DNA from: an uncultured Ruminococcus sp.
Lineage (GTDB): Bacteria; Bacillota; Clostridia; Oscillospirales; Ruminococcaceae
Assembly (NCBI GenBank): GCA_947176345.1
Contig: CAMWQI010000002.1
Location: 16,286-80,285, forward strand
Reading direction: 5' to 3'
DNA: 64,000 bases
The number at the start of each line of letters is the position of its first letter. Within the stretch, counting starts at the first letter, position 1. Below are positions 35,774 to 43,472 of this stretch, piece after piece. A program made the position numbers and the translations under genes. The notes under the pieces are model-generated. The model was not told the origin of the DNA. It saw only the letters and a program-made list of their open reading frames with translations, and searched no databases.

Positions 35774-35850
35774 TAGTCATAATAGGTTAAAAGATATTTA
35801 TATTTATATGTCAATATCAACAAATAAGCCGGTTTTGCCATAAAAATCTA

Positions 35851-35879
35851 TTGACATTTCGGGCTGTATTATGTATAAT
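35851..35879 (+). promoter_or_regulatory. Promoter of SH3 membrane protein
   Basis: TTGACA (35851-35856), 17 bases, TATAAT (35874-35879): consensus. Confidence 0.85.
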
Positions 35880-35943
35880 ATTATAAGCAGATAGAATTAA
35901 CAGACGGAGTACTTGAGTATTTCCGGAAAAGGAGTTATTAAAA

Positions 35944-36690
35944 ATGGCAAAGAAAAAAGTTCTCAATGTCGGAAAGATTATGGTGCTTTCCGGTGCAGTA
36001 ATAATACTGATACTTGTTGCGTTGTGGTGTGGAAGTCTGCTGAAACTTACCCACGAACAGAAAAATTTTGACCCTAATGCAGTTACTACACAGTCCACAA
36101 TATCCGTGAATGTAATAGTACCACCTACTACAACTACTGTTACCGTAGCTACTGAACCCCCACAAGCAACAACCATTACAGAACCCCCTACAGATGAAAA
36201 TGTTACATCTGAACTTACAGTAAAAGGCAACGGAGAATTTCAGGAGTATATTATAAAGCTTGCTAATCCGGCACTTGACATTCATTCTGAACCGTCATAC
36301 AGTAGTATGATTACAGGAAGTATAACCGACAGGGGAAGTTATACAATCACTAAAGAAACTATTGACGACGACGGCAATAAATGGGGTCTTGTTGATATTG
36401 AAACGTCTTTCGGCTGGATAAACCTCATGGACGCAAGAAAAGCTGACCCGAATGATGTGGGCAGTGCAACGGAAAGTACTACCGAAAACAACAGTAATAC
36501 TGATGATACTTTACATAACAATAACAGCTATGGCGGTGACGGAAATCTTACCGGCGTTGATGCCGACGGCGATGGTTGGGACGATGGCTGGAATCCGGAC
36601 GCATGGTGCATAATCTGTGGTTATGACTCATACTGGAATAATGAAGATAGTTGTTATTACTGCTCACAGGGACACGCATGGAATTATTAA
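35944..36690 (+). CDS. Membrane-anchored SH3-domain protein with Cys-rich tail
   Basis: 248 residues. N-terminal membrane helix (about 12-32), a Thr/Pro-rich linker (45-85), a bacterial SH3 domain (about 100-165, with LDIHSEPS and WGLVDI..SFGWINL), an Asn/Ser linker and a C-terminal cysteine cluster (CIICGYDSYW ... CYYCSQGHAW), zinc-ribbon-like. SH3 domains of this kind bind peptidoglycan. Good GGAAAAGGAG site. The combination with an extracytoplasmic zinc-ribbon-like end is unusual. Function unknown. Confidence 0.78.
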   Translation: MAKKKVLNVGKIMVLSGAVIILILVALWCGSLLKLTHEQKNFDPNAVTTQSTISVNVIVPPTTTTVTVATEPPQATTITEPPTDENVTSELTVKGNGEFQEYIIKLANPALDIHSEPSYSSMITGSITDRGSYTITKETIDDDGNKWGLVDIETSFGWINLMDARKADPNDVGSATESTTENNSNTDDTLHNNNSYGGDGNLTGVDADGDGWDDGWNPDAWCIICGYDSYWNNEDSCYYCSQGHAWNY

Positions 36691-36700
36691 TTTAATGTTT

Positions 36701-36742
36701 AAAGCTGATAACTTCTGCAATTATGTAGTAGTTATCAGCTTT
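36701..36742 (+). terminator. Terminator of SH3 protein gene
   Basis: 12-bp stem (36701-36712 with 36731-36742) followed by T residues. Confidence 0.82.
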
Positions 36743-36824
36743 TTATGATATTTTTTGGATTTGGCGTGTTATATTACAACAACAAAATCTTCAAATATAT
36801 CTGTATATGAAATATTACCTTATA

Positions 36825-36854
36825 AAAATGGACGTTCCTAAGAACGTCCATTTT
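36825..36854 (-). terminator. Ancestral terminator of tRNA-Thr, now stranded outside the element
   Basis: Perfect 13-bp stem (36825-36837 with 36842-36854), 4-base loop, abutting the left 47-bp repeat. Before insertion it would have ended the tRNA-Thr gene directly. The bases 36743-36824 hold nothing else. Confidence 0.75.
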
Positions 36855-36901
36855 GTTGGAGCTGATGATCGGACTTGAACCGACGACCTACGCCTTACCA
36901 A
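36855..36901. repeat. Left attachment repeat (tRNA-Thr 3' fragment)
   Basis: 47 bp identical to 44830-44876. It ends within the anticodon stem-loop sequence of the tRNA, so recombination restores an intact tRNA gene on the right and leaves this fragment on the left. Confidence 0.9.
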
Positions 36902-37017
36902 AGTGTATACAAGCATTCTGATAATGTATATTAGCCCTTTTCCCTATACTTAATAGATGATTTATTTTCATTTTTTGAAATAATAAGAACTAAATAAAGT
37001 ACAAAAACTATTGTACA

Positions 37018-37114
37018 TTGACTTTAACTTCCTTTCATGATATAATTATAGTATACTCCGGATATATCAATAAAAATTCAAAAGTGTAGCCGATAGTTCA
37101 ATAAATCCGGAGTA
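37018..37114 (+). promoter_or_regulatory. Promoter with spaced inverted repeat for the Mor-like operon
   Basis: TTGACT (37018-37023), 17 bases, TATAAT (37041-37046). Right after it lie TACTCCGGAT (37054-37063) and its exact complement ATCCGGAGTA (37105-37114), 41 bases apart. This could be a two-site operator or a long leader hairpin. It would control the putative packaging genes. 36902-37017 shows only an AT-rich stretch with a small GTACAA/TTGTAC hairpin. Confidence 0.6.
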
Positions 37115-37191
37115 CAGATTTTTAAGAACTTTTTAAATGCTATTATAATATCATTTTAAGGGTATTTAAATATGGATTGTGGAGTTAAGAA

Positions 37192-37479
37192 ATGGATAAA
37201 AATATAATTCTTAAATCTGATAATAATATAGTTATTGAGCTTGTTGACAATTTCGGGTTGGAAACTGCATACAAGTTTATTGAAATATTCGGCGGAAGTC
37301 AAATATACATTCCAAAAATTGACAATATTTCAAGAGAATACAGAGACAGTGAAATATATAAAGACTATATAGACGGATTAAGTTACAAAAAATTAGTAAT
37401 CAAATATAAACTCAGTGAAAAGACAATAAGAGTTATTGTAAACTCCGAGACAGAAAAAAGAAAGTCAATCAAAAGATGA
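37192..37479 (+). CDS. Mor-like transcription activator
   Basis: 95 residues. Resembles the Mor/C activator family of Mu-like phages: N-terminal dimerisation part ending in IYIPKIDNISREYR, then a helix-turn-helix with DGLSYKKLVIKYKLSEKTIRVIV. Mor switches on middle transcription in Mu. Ribosome binding site TGGAG. First gene of a plus-strand trio. In a satellite it may activate its own or helper genes. Family call moderately sure from motif pattern only. Confidence 0.72.
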   Translation: MDKNIILKSDNNIVIELVDNFGLETAYKFIEIFGGSQIYIPKIDNISREYRDSEIYKDYIDGLSYKKLVIKYKLSEKTIRVIVNSETEKRKSIKR

Positions 37480-37522
37480 ACGGAAACACGGAGCAGGTAC
37501 AGAATTAAGGACGGTGAATATT

Positions 37523-37852
37523 ATGAATATTGAAAAAATTCAGAATGATATTAAAAACAGCAGTTTCTTTCATATGAACGGCACAATATTAAGGACGTTG
37601 AATGTCATTGAAAACAGCCGATGCGGATTGTCAAGCCTTGAATTTGTTTTCAGACAGACAACCGACCACAATTTATTTATTGAAAGTATTCGCTACTTAT
37701 ACGAAAGCGGATATATAAGGCTTACAGACTGTAACAGCGGAAATCCTGTTGACCTGAAAGAAGATAAATTCAGAAATACTGAAACAGCACTTACAGCAAA
37801 GGGGATTCAGGTATTAAGAGGAATTATTGAAGATAACTGCATAGACGTGTGA
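37523..37852 (+). CDS. Winged-helix protein resembling Mu gp26-like phage protein
   Basis: 109 residues from the ATG at 37523; an in-frame GTG at 37514 is too close to AAGGA. Pattern of a winged helix: ILRTLNVIE, helices, then YLYESGYIRLTD and a closing ALTAKGIQVLRG. This agrees with the small winged-helix protein (VpaChn25_0724 type) next to the small terminase in Mu-like phages. It lies 43 bp after Mor-like and 13 bp before DUF3486-like. Function unknown. Confidence 0.6.
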   Translation: MNIEKIQNDIKNSSFFHMNGTILRTLNVIENSRCGLSSLEFVFRQTTDHNLFIESIRYLYESGYIRLTDCNSGNPVDLKEDKFRNTETALTAKGIQVLRGIIEDNCIDV

Positions 37853-37865
37853 CAGGGGGAACGAT

Positions 37866-38429
37866 ATGGGAAAGCATACAAGAAAACATTATGCCATTGA
37901 CAAATTACCGCCTGAAATCAAGGGAACTGTTGACGAAATGATTAAAGCTGATTTTACATACCGTGAAATAGTAGAGTATATCAAAGAATCCGGAAACAGT
38001 GTGTCAATTTCAGCAGTGCAGAGATACGCCGCCAATTTAATGCAGTCAATACAGAGTATCAGAATGACACAGGCAAATTTCAGGGCAATCATGGACGAAA
38101 CGGAAAACTATAACCACATTGATTTTACAGAACCGCTTACACGTTTGCTATGCGGTCAGCTTCTTGAACAGATTAACAACCTTTCGGGCGAACAGTTACA
38201 GGAAATCGGAATAGATGCTATCATAAAAAATACTATTGCTTTAACAAGAGCCGTCGCATACAAAAGAAATATTGAAATAAAAAATAAATCCATACTTGAA
38301 AACGGTCAAGATGAATTTATGTCAACACTATTTGAAATAATGTCAGAAGATAATCCGAAACTTTACAGAGAACTAAAAAAATTCATAAAAAACCAGCAGA
38401 AAGAGTTAAACTGCAAGCCGTCTGAATAA
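37866..38429 (+). CDS. DUF3486-like protein (Mu gp27-type small terminase)
   Basis: 187 residues. Features of DUF3486: N-terminal IDKLPPEIKGTVDEM, then YREIVEYIKESGNSVSISAVQRYAA, a DNA-binding helical pattern, followed by a helical body. Mu gp27 is regarded as the small terminase, which selects DNA for packaging. It is the last gene of the trio, with a terminator overlapping its stop. The element lacks a large terminase. If the identity holds, the protein would redirect a helper phage's packaging motor to the element's DNA. Not verified by search. Confidence 0.7.
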   Translation: MGKHTRKHYAIDKLPPEIKGTVDEMIKADFTYREIVEYIKESGNSVSISAVQRYAANLMQSIQSIRMTQANFRAIMDETENYNHIDFTEPLTRLLCGQLLEQINNLSGEQLQEIGIDAIIKNTIALTRAVAYKRNIEIKNKSILENGQDEFMSTLFEIMSEDNPKLYRELKKFIKNQQKELNCKPSE

Positions 38430-38446
38430 TTTCAGACGGTCTTTTT
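38418..38446 (+). terminator. Terminator of the Mor-gp26-gp27-like trio
   Basis: Perfect 9-bp stem (38418-38426 with 38431-38439) overlapping the stop codon, followed by TCTTTTTT. Confidence 0.85.
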
Positions 38447-38913
38447 TATTGCCTGAATGCCTTTAGAATTTTTCTGAAAACCTGCTTTTATTGTCAATAA
38501 GCGTATTGTCCCACAGAATCCCACTTTTATTTTAGCAGATATTTTCCCACCAAAATAACCGGACGGAGCAGGGCGACAATCAAAATGTTTATTTAAATTC
38601 ACCTGCTCCGTGTTTGTTGGGCGTGCATCACAAAGCAAGCACGGCAGTCAGAGCGAGAGCCAAGCAAGGCACTAACACACTTTTATGTAACTATCAGTAA
38701 GAAAAATTCTAACTTTGGAATTGCTCCGGAATGATTTTTTATTTCTGAAAAGTGTATATCACAAAAGTGCTAAACGCAAAAAAGCGTATATCAAGTATCT
38801 TAAAAATTGAAAGTGGGAAAAAATCCGCCCGACGATATGCAGAACGGAAACAGAAATACTCTTGCTTATCCTGCTCCGGAGAGAGTTTTTTATTTTTTGT
38901 TTCTAAAAATAGT
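38447..38913. other. Non-coding centre of the element
   Basis: No supportable gene. It contains an inverted pair CGGAGCAGG (38564-38572) and CCTGCTCCG (38602-38610), a further CCTGCTCCG (38870-38878), and an 18-bp direct repeat whose copies lie at 38823-38840 and 39038-39055. A GC-richer, purine-biased patch is at 38610-38680. A replication or packaging site could lie here. Confidence 0.5.
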
Positions 38914-39024
38914 GAACTTTTGTTACTTTTGCTTTTTAAGCCTTTGAATTTGCCTGTTTCAAGGCATTTTTTGCGGTTCAATAGTGATTGTAACTATTGT
39001 GAACTGCATTGAACTGTAGTGAAC
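38914..39024 (+). repeat. 111-bp inverted repeat, left arm (iteron-like)
   Basis: Matches the reverse complement of 43209-43319 at about 95 of 111 positions by hand alignment. The inner end has clustered GAACTG/GTTCAA units (TTGTGAACTGCATTGAACTG and neighbours), like replication iterons. Confidence 0.85.
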
Positions 39025-39037
39025 TTTTGCAAAAAAT

Positions 39038-39064
39038 ATCCGCCCGACGATATGCCGGACGGAT
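39038..39064 (-). terminator. Terminator of the CI-like gene
   Basis: 8-bp stem (39038-39045 with 39057-39064, one G-U) and a T tract on the minus strand, 13 bp beyond the stop. Confidence 0.75.
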
Positions 39065-39076
39065 TTCTTTTATTTG

Positions 39077-39508
39077 TTATGCTGTCTTGTTTTTTTCTGT
39101 GAGTTCGGCAATAAGCGTGATAACTTTTGCCTTATCGGCTAATGTCATACTTTGAAAAGCATTGAGAACCTGTTCTGCCGTCTCATCAATAGTATTATTT
39201 CTTAATATTGCAGTATTTATGTTGGAGCTATTCTCAACATTTCCGTTTACTATGTTACTTCCAGTTATTGCAGTGTTATTATTTGTTTGTACTTTGAGAT
39301 TGTTGGTGCGTCCTAAAAGATAATCAACAGAAACATCAAGATAATCTGCTATTTTTCCCATAATCTCAACAGAGGGCGTATAATCACGTTTTTCCAAATC
39401 ATATATAAAACCTTTGCGAATAACACAATCTTCAAGTAATTTAGAAACAGGGACTTTTTTTGTTTTGCATTCGTCTTTGATGTTTTGTGCGATTTGTGCA
39501 TTATTCAT
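39077..39508 (-). CDS. CI-like XRE repressor
   Basis: 143 residues. N-terminal helix-turn-helix (VSKLLEDCVIRKGFIYDLEK ... PSVEIMGKIADYLDVSVDYLLG), then an Asn/Thr-rich linker with NTAITGSNIVNGNVENS and a short C-terminal helix pair. There is no LexA-type self-cleavage protease domain, so induction must come from an antirepressor or another signal, as with SaPI Stl. AGGAGG before the ATG. Divergent from the Cro-like gene, with operators between. Confidence 0.85.
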   Translation of the reverse strand: MNNAQIAQNIKDECKTKKVPVSKLLEDCVIRKGFIYDLEKRDYTPSVEIMGKIADYLDVSVDYLLGRTNNLKVQTNNNTAITGSNIVNGNVENSSNINTAILRNNTIDETAEQVLNAFQSMTLADKAKVITLIAELTEKNKTA

Positions 39509-39528
39509 AACTACACCTCCTAAACGTT

Positions 39529-39597
39529 GTGTAAATACACGAATTTACGAAAATTTGCTTGAATTAACTTGACTTTTCGTAAATAAGCGTATATACT
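39529..39597 (+). promoter_or_regulatory. Lysogeny-switch control region
   Basis: TTGACT (39569-39574), 17 bases, TATACT (39592-39597) drives the plus-strand genes. Related operators: GTGTA/TACAC (39529-39540), TTTACGAAAA (39544-39553) and its exact complement TTTTCGTAAA (39574-39583), which overlaps the promoter. Confidence 0.72.
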
Positions 39598-39696
39598 GTA
39601 ATTGTAACCGGCAAGGCTACATCTTTATTTTAGTATACCATAAGGCACGCTAAAAGTCAAGCATCTTGAAAATAAAATAGAAAGAGGTGAATAAAA

Positions 39697-39912
39697 ATGT
39701 CAATTGGTAAAGCCATTAAATCTGAAAGACAGAAGCACAACATGACACAGGCAGAATTATCGGATGCGATAGCCGTCAATCGTGTAACGCTTGCAAGATA
39801 TGAGAACGGAACAAAAAAGCCGTCACTTGATACGCTGATTGCCTTAGCGGACGTTCTGGATTGTTCGCTTGATGGACTTTTAGGCAGATACCAATATATC
39901 AGAAAGGACTGA
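39697..39912 (+). CDS. Cro-like XRE regulator
   Basis: 71 residues, nearly all helix-turn-helix (IKSERQKHNMTQAELSDAIA, then RVTLARYENGTKKPSLDTLI). AAAGAGGTGA site. First gene of the replication arm. Probably opposes the CI-like repressor. Confidence 0.88.
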   Translation: MSIGKAIKSERQKHNMTQAELSDAIAVNRVTLARYENGTKKPSLDTLIALADVLDCSLDGLLGRYQYIRKD

Positions 39913-40116
39913 CAGCGGGAACACAAAGAAACCACTAAACGTTTGAGAACTGAAATTTTTTAAAAATAATGTACAAATAAAGGACAATTTTCTTTTTTCG
40001 GTAGCAGAACGGTAAGTGTGAGAGTGACACAAGCTGAAACAAAATATTGTACCAAAATAGCAATAAAACAACAAAAAGTTGTATATTTACAACACTAACT
40101 GAAAGGAGTGATTAAA

Positions 40117-40527
40117 GTGAAATTCAAAGACGAATACCACGAAATTTTATTCTGGATAATCATGCAGAAAATGAACTGTAATGATGTGTACAGTCAGTCT
40201 GTTGCTTATTTGATTGCCCTTGACGATGTATGCAGAAATCACATTGAAGAAATATTCGACTTCAAGGAAAACCTTATCAGGCGTGAAAGTCTTCACAAAG
40301 GCTGGCAGACTGGAACAAGCAAGAAAACAACCCGTTTAACATTCAATCTTTGGAATGGTTGTTGCACTGATGGCGAAATCTATACGGACAAAAATGGCGA
40401 CAAGAACTATTTACCGAGCGGACGTTATTCAGTATCAGACATTTTCTGTTGTTCCTATGCTCCGTACTACTGGGAAGCCGTGAAAATCCGTTATCCAGAG
40501 TACGCCGACACAGACGAATGGGAATAA
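40117..40527 (+). CDS. DUF6075-like phage protein
   Basis: 136 residues from a GTG at 40117. AAAGGAG lies eight bases upstream, while the earlier GTG at 40108 lies inside that site. Begins MKFKDEYHEILFWIIMQKMN and has the conserved aromatic segment TTRLTFNLWNG and a C-terminal FCCSYAPYYWEAVKIRYPEY. This matches my memory of DUF6075 proteins found in prophages and integrative elements of gut Firmicutes. Function unknown. Confidence 0.7.
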   Translation: MKFKDEYHEILFWIIMQKMNCNDVYSQSVAYLIALDDVCRNHIEEIFDFKENLIRRESLHKGWQTGTSKKTTRLTFNLWNGCCTDGEIYTDKNGDKNYLPSGRYSVSDIFCCSYAPYYWEAVKIRYPEYADTDEWE

Positions 40528-40548
40528 AAAAAGAATGGTGGTGAGAAT

Positions 40549-40818
40549 ATGACGGAGCAGGAAGAAGATTTTATGAAATATCTGCTTGACAATCCACAAG
40601 AGTATTTTTGTGATGACGTTGCAAGAGAGTTTCTTTATGATTATTTTGAAGAAGATAAAGACTGCATTTTTGATGAGTACCATTGTAAAGAGTGTAGCTA
40701 TTATCCGGATTGTCGTTATAATGAAGATTGTGCAGAAGCAGAATGGGAGTTACAGCAACAGTTCATGAACATTGAAGCAAATCAGCAAAAAAAATATATT
40801 AACAGCAGGCATATTTAA
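40549..40818 (+). CDS. Small acidic Cys-containing protein of unknown function
   Basis: 89 residues, strongly acidic, with a CKECSYYPDCRYNEDC cysteine cluster that could bind zinc. Site GGTGGTGAG before the ATG. It overlaps no other gene and lies directly before a hairpin that precedes the primase gene. I recognise no family; anti-repressor or replication helper roles would be guesses. Confidence 0.6.
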   Translation: MTEQEEDFMKYLLDNPQEYFCDDVAREFLYDYFEEDKDCIFDEYHCKECSYYPDCRYNEDCAEAEWELQQQFMNIEANQQKKYINSRHI

Positions 40819-40840
40819 ATATGTGTCTGCTGTTTATTTT
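40801..40840 (+). terminator. Attenuator-like hairpin before the primase gene
   Basis: 8-bp stem (40801-40808 with 40827-40834) extended by further A-T pairs, followed by TTTATTTT. It overlaps the stop region of the small acidic gene and lies 17 bp before the primase start. It should partly stop transcription and limit primase level. Confidence 0.62.
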
Positions 40841-40856
40841 AGGAGGAAAAAAGAAA

Positions 40857-43202
40857 TTGAACGAAATAAAAGAAAAAATCAAGACTTTTCTGCCTGAATA
40901 CGTGCAGGAAATTACAAAGAAATCAAGCGGAAAAAATCAGTATATATGCCCGTTCTGCAACAGCGGTACAGGTAACAACCATTCCGGAGCGTTTACAGTT
41001 TATCCGGATAGTAACACATATTTCTGTTTTGCCTGTCAGCAGTCCGGTGATATTTTCAGCCTGTACGGAGCAATGAACAATATCAGCGATTTCAAGAACG
41101 TTCTGAATGAACTGTCACGCAAATACGGCATAGCTACAGTAACCGAAAGCAAGGACTATACAAAATTCTTTGCATTTGCAGAAAGTAACCTTTACAAAAC
41201 AGATTATCTCACAAAACGTGGAATTTCCATGGAAATGCAAAGAAATTTCCGTTGTGGTTACGTACCGGAATACAAGTATCAGGAAGACAAATCAACGCCG
41301 GCTGTGATAATTCCGACATCTGACACGTCTTTCATGTGGAGAAGTACCACCGAAAACATCAAGCAGAAACGTGGAATTACACGTCTCCTGAATGCCGTTG
41401 CACTGAAAGACAGATATTGTTTTGTTGTTGAGGGGGAAATTGACTGCATGAGCGTTGTGGAATGCGGTTTTTCGTGTATCGGTTTAGGGTCAACAAGCAA
41501 TATCAGAAAAATATTTGATTATGACACGTCAAAGACCGTTTTAATAATCGCTATGGACAATGACGGAGCAGGTCAGAAAGCTACAAACGAACTTGAAAAA
41601 CTCTGCATCACACACAGAACGGCTTTTATTACAGCTAATCCGGATGTGTGGAGCGGTTGCAAGGACGCTAACGAATTACTTATAAGCGACCGCAAAAGGC
41701 TTACAGAGAACTTAAAGAGCCTTGTTGCACGTGCGGAAAATTTTGACCGTGCAGAATTTCTGAATAAAATTTCAAGAGCAGATGAGACGGAAAAATGGGG
41801 TATTCCGGAAAGTTTCGACAGCCTGAAAAAGCCTGTTCCGTTCCCGATGCAGAGCTTACCGCCGTTACTCCGTGATTATCTGCAAGCAGTATCAGATTAT
41901 GTACAAGTTGTGCCGGAAATGTCAGTATTGCCGTTGCTGTCGGTACTTGCTTTATGCGTACAGGGAAAAGCACTGATAAAACACGCCGGAAACAGCCACA
42001 CAGAGCCATTGAACCTCTATACAATCACGATAGCCGCACCGGGTGAAAGAAAATCCGGAAGCCTTAAAGAATTTATGCGACCTGTAGAAGAATTTCAGGA
42101 AAAATATAATAAAATACACGCTCCGGAAGTCGAGGAATACAAGACGGAGCGTGCATATTTGGAGAATAAAAGAGCAAAGGCACTGAAAGCAGATTTGCAG
42201 GCGGCAAAAACCTATACAAAACAGCTTGCAAGCCTTGAAAAAAAGTATGAATTAGTATTGAATGCCAGTGATGCAACGCCAGAAGCACTTGCAATGGAAA
42301 TATACAGGCAGGGCGGCAAGATTGGCATCATAGACGACGAGGGCAGTGTATTTGATGTTTTAAGTGGTATTTATTCAAACGGTCAGGCGAATATTAACAT
42401 CTTTCTGAAAGCCTATGACGGTGCAAATTACACCATTCTGAGACGTACCAAAGAAAATATTGAATTGAAAAAACCATTGCTTACTATGGGACTAATGGTA
42501 CAGCCGGAACACTTTACAGATGCTATGAACAACAGGCAGTTTGTAGGACGTGGATTTATTCACCGCTTTTTGTTTTCGTTTCCTGAAAGCAGAGCAGGAT
42601 ATTTGAAAATGAGCAGTCCAGATGTACCGCCAAAGCTTCAGAAGCAGTACAGCGACTTAATAAACCGTCTGCTTCGTTTGCCGTCAACGCCTGATATACC
42701 TGTTATAGTGTGCGACAAAGAAGCAGAATTGTTATTTTCTGATTATCACGACCACTTGCAAAAGGAAATCAGGGACGGTGGAACGTTCGAGAACCTGAAA
42801 GAATGGGCATCAAAACAATTCGGCAGAGTATTGAGAATAGCCGGTATCTTTCATTTATGCGAACACGAACCGGCAGAACGTCTTACAGGTCAGACCGCCA
42901 TTAATTCAATAGCAATAGCGACATGGGCGGAAAATCATGCTTTGAATGCGTTGTCTGGCACTGCATCAGAGCCGACAGAAATAAGAAACGCTAAATACAT
43001 ACTGAAAAAATTAAAAAAAGCTGAAAAAGATATGCTGTCAAAACACGAATTACTTGTTTTATGTCGTCCGCTTTTAACAGCAGATTGTATTGAACCGCTA
43101 AACCTTTTAGAAGATATGAATTATATAAAGCGTGAAAAAGTTTTCCGTGCCAATGGTGGAAATCCAAAAGAAACTATTAAAATCAATCCGCTGATATTTT
43201 AG
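40857..43202 (+). CDS. Primase-helicase replication protein (CHC2, Toprim, DUF3987)
   Basis: 781 residues from a TTG at 40857. AGGAGG lies 10 bases upstream, and the ATG at 40821 lies in the hairpin without such a site. CHC2-type zinc finger (CPFCNSG ... CFACQQSG, residues about 25-60), Toprim (VVEGEIDCMSVVECG and AMDNDGAGQKA, about 195-250), then a DUF3987-type helicase-like domain with TIAAPGERKSGSLKEF (P-loop, about 395-410) and IIDDEGSVFD (about 480). This fusion primes and unwinds the element's own origin. It is the main gene of the replication arm. Confidence 0.88.
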   Translation: MNEIKEKIKTFLPEYVQEITKKSSGKNQYICPFCNSGTGNNHSGAFTVYPDSNTYFCFACQQSGDIFSLYGAMNNISDFKNVLNELSRKYGIATVTESKDYTKFFAFAESNLYKTDYLTKRGISMEMQRNFRCGYVPEYKYQEDKSTPAVIIPTSDTSFMWRSTTENIKQKRGITRLLNAVALKDRYCFVVEGEIDCMSVVECGFSCIGLGSTSNIRKIFDYDTSKTVLIIAMDNDGAGQKATNELEKLCITHRTAFITANPDVWSGCKDANELLISDRKRLTENLKSLVARAENFDRAEFLNKISRADETEKWGIPESFDSLKKPVPFPMQSLPPLLRDYLQAVSDYVQVVPEMSVLPLLSVLALCVQGKALIKHAGNSHTEPLNLYTITIAAPGERKSGSLKEFMRPVEEFQEKYNKIHAPEVEEYKTERAYLENKRAKALKADLQAAKTYTKQLASLEKKYELVLNASDATPEALAMEIYRQGGKIGIIDDEGSVFDVLSGIYSNGQANINIFLKAYDGANYTILRRTKENIELKKPLLTMGLMVQPEHFTDAMNNRQFVGRGFIHRFLFSFPESRAGYLKMSSPDVPPKLQKQYSDLINRLLRLPSTPDIPVIVCDKEAELLFSDYHDHLQKEIRDGGTFENLKEWASKQFGRVLRIAGIFHLCEHEPAERLTGQTAINSIAIATWAENHALNALSGTASEPTEIRNAKYILKKLKKAEKDMLSKHELLVLCRPLLTADCIEPLNLLEDMNYIKREKVFRANGGNPKETIKINPLIF

Positions 43203-43208
43203 CCAATT

Positions 43209-43319
43209 GTTCACAACAGTTCAATGCAGTTCACAACGGTTACAACAACTATTGAACTGCAAAAGCTGCCTTAAAACAGGCAAATTCAACATTAAAATAA
43301 GCAAAAGTAACAAAAGTTC
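43209..43319 (-). repeat. 111-bp inverted repeat, right arm (iteron-like)
   Basis: Reverse-complement partner of 38914-39024. It directly follows the primase stop codon and precedes its terminator. The same GTTCAC/CAGTTCAA cluster faces inward toward the primase gene. The rest of 43203-43472 holds only the terminator and AT-rich sequence. Confidence 0.85.
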
Positions 43320-43360
43320 ATAATTTTCAGAAAAAAAATTCTGGAGCAGGTAGAAAAAAC

Positions 43361-43395
43361 GCCGTCCGGTTTAGGTAGGTGGGCGGCATTTTTCA
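43361..43395 (+). terminator. Terminator of the primase arm
   Basis: 7-bp stem (43361-43367 with 43381-43387) and ATTTTT. Its sequence resembles the hairpin at 38823-38855, as though the inverted repeat extended this far. Confidence 0.65.
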
Positions 43396-43472
43396 GGAAT
43401 ATGGTATAGCTTAATTCCACTTATGATTATACCATATTCCCACAAAAAAATCAAGGGGGGAATTTTTAAATA

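Noticed and set aside
38432..39012. Frames around the left inverted repeat
   Set aside because: They start or end inside terminator and repeat sequence; biased composition, no ribosome binding sites.
40821..40856. ATG as primase start
   Set aside because: Lies in a hairpin and has no Shine-Dalgarno; TTG at 40857 follows AGGAGG.
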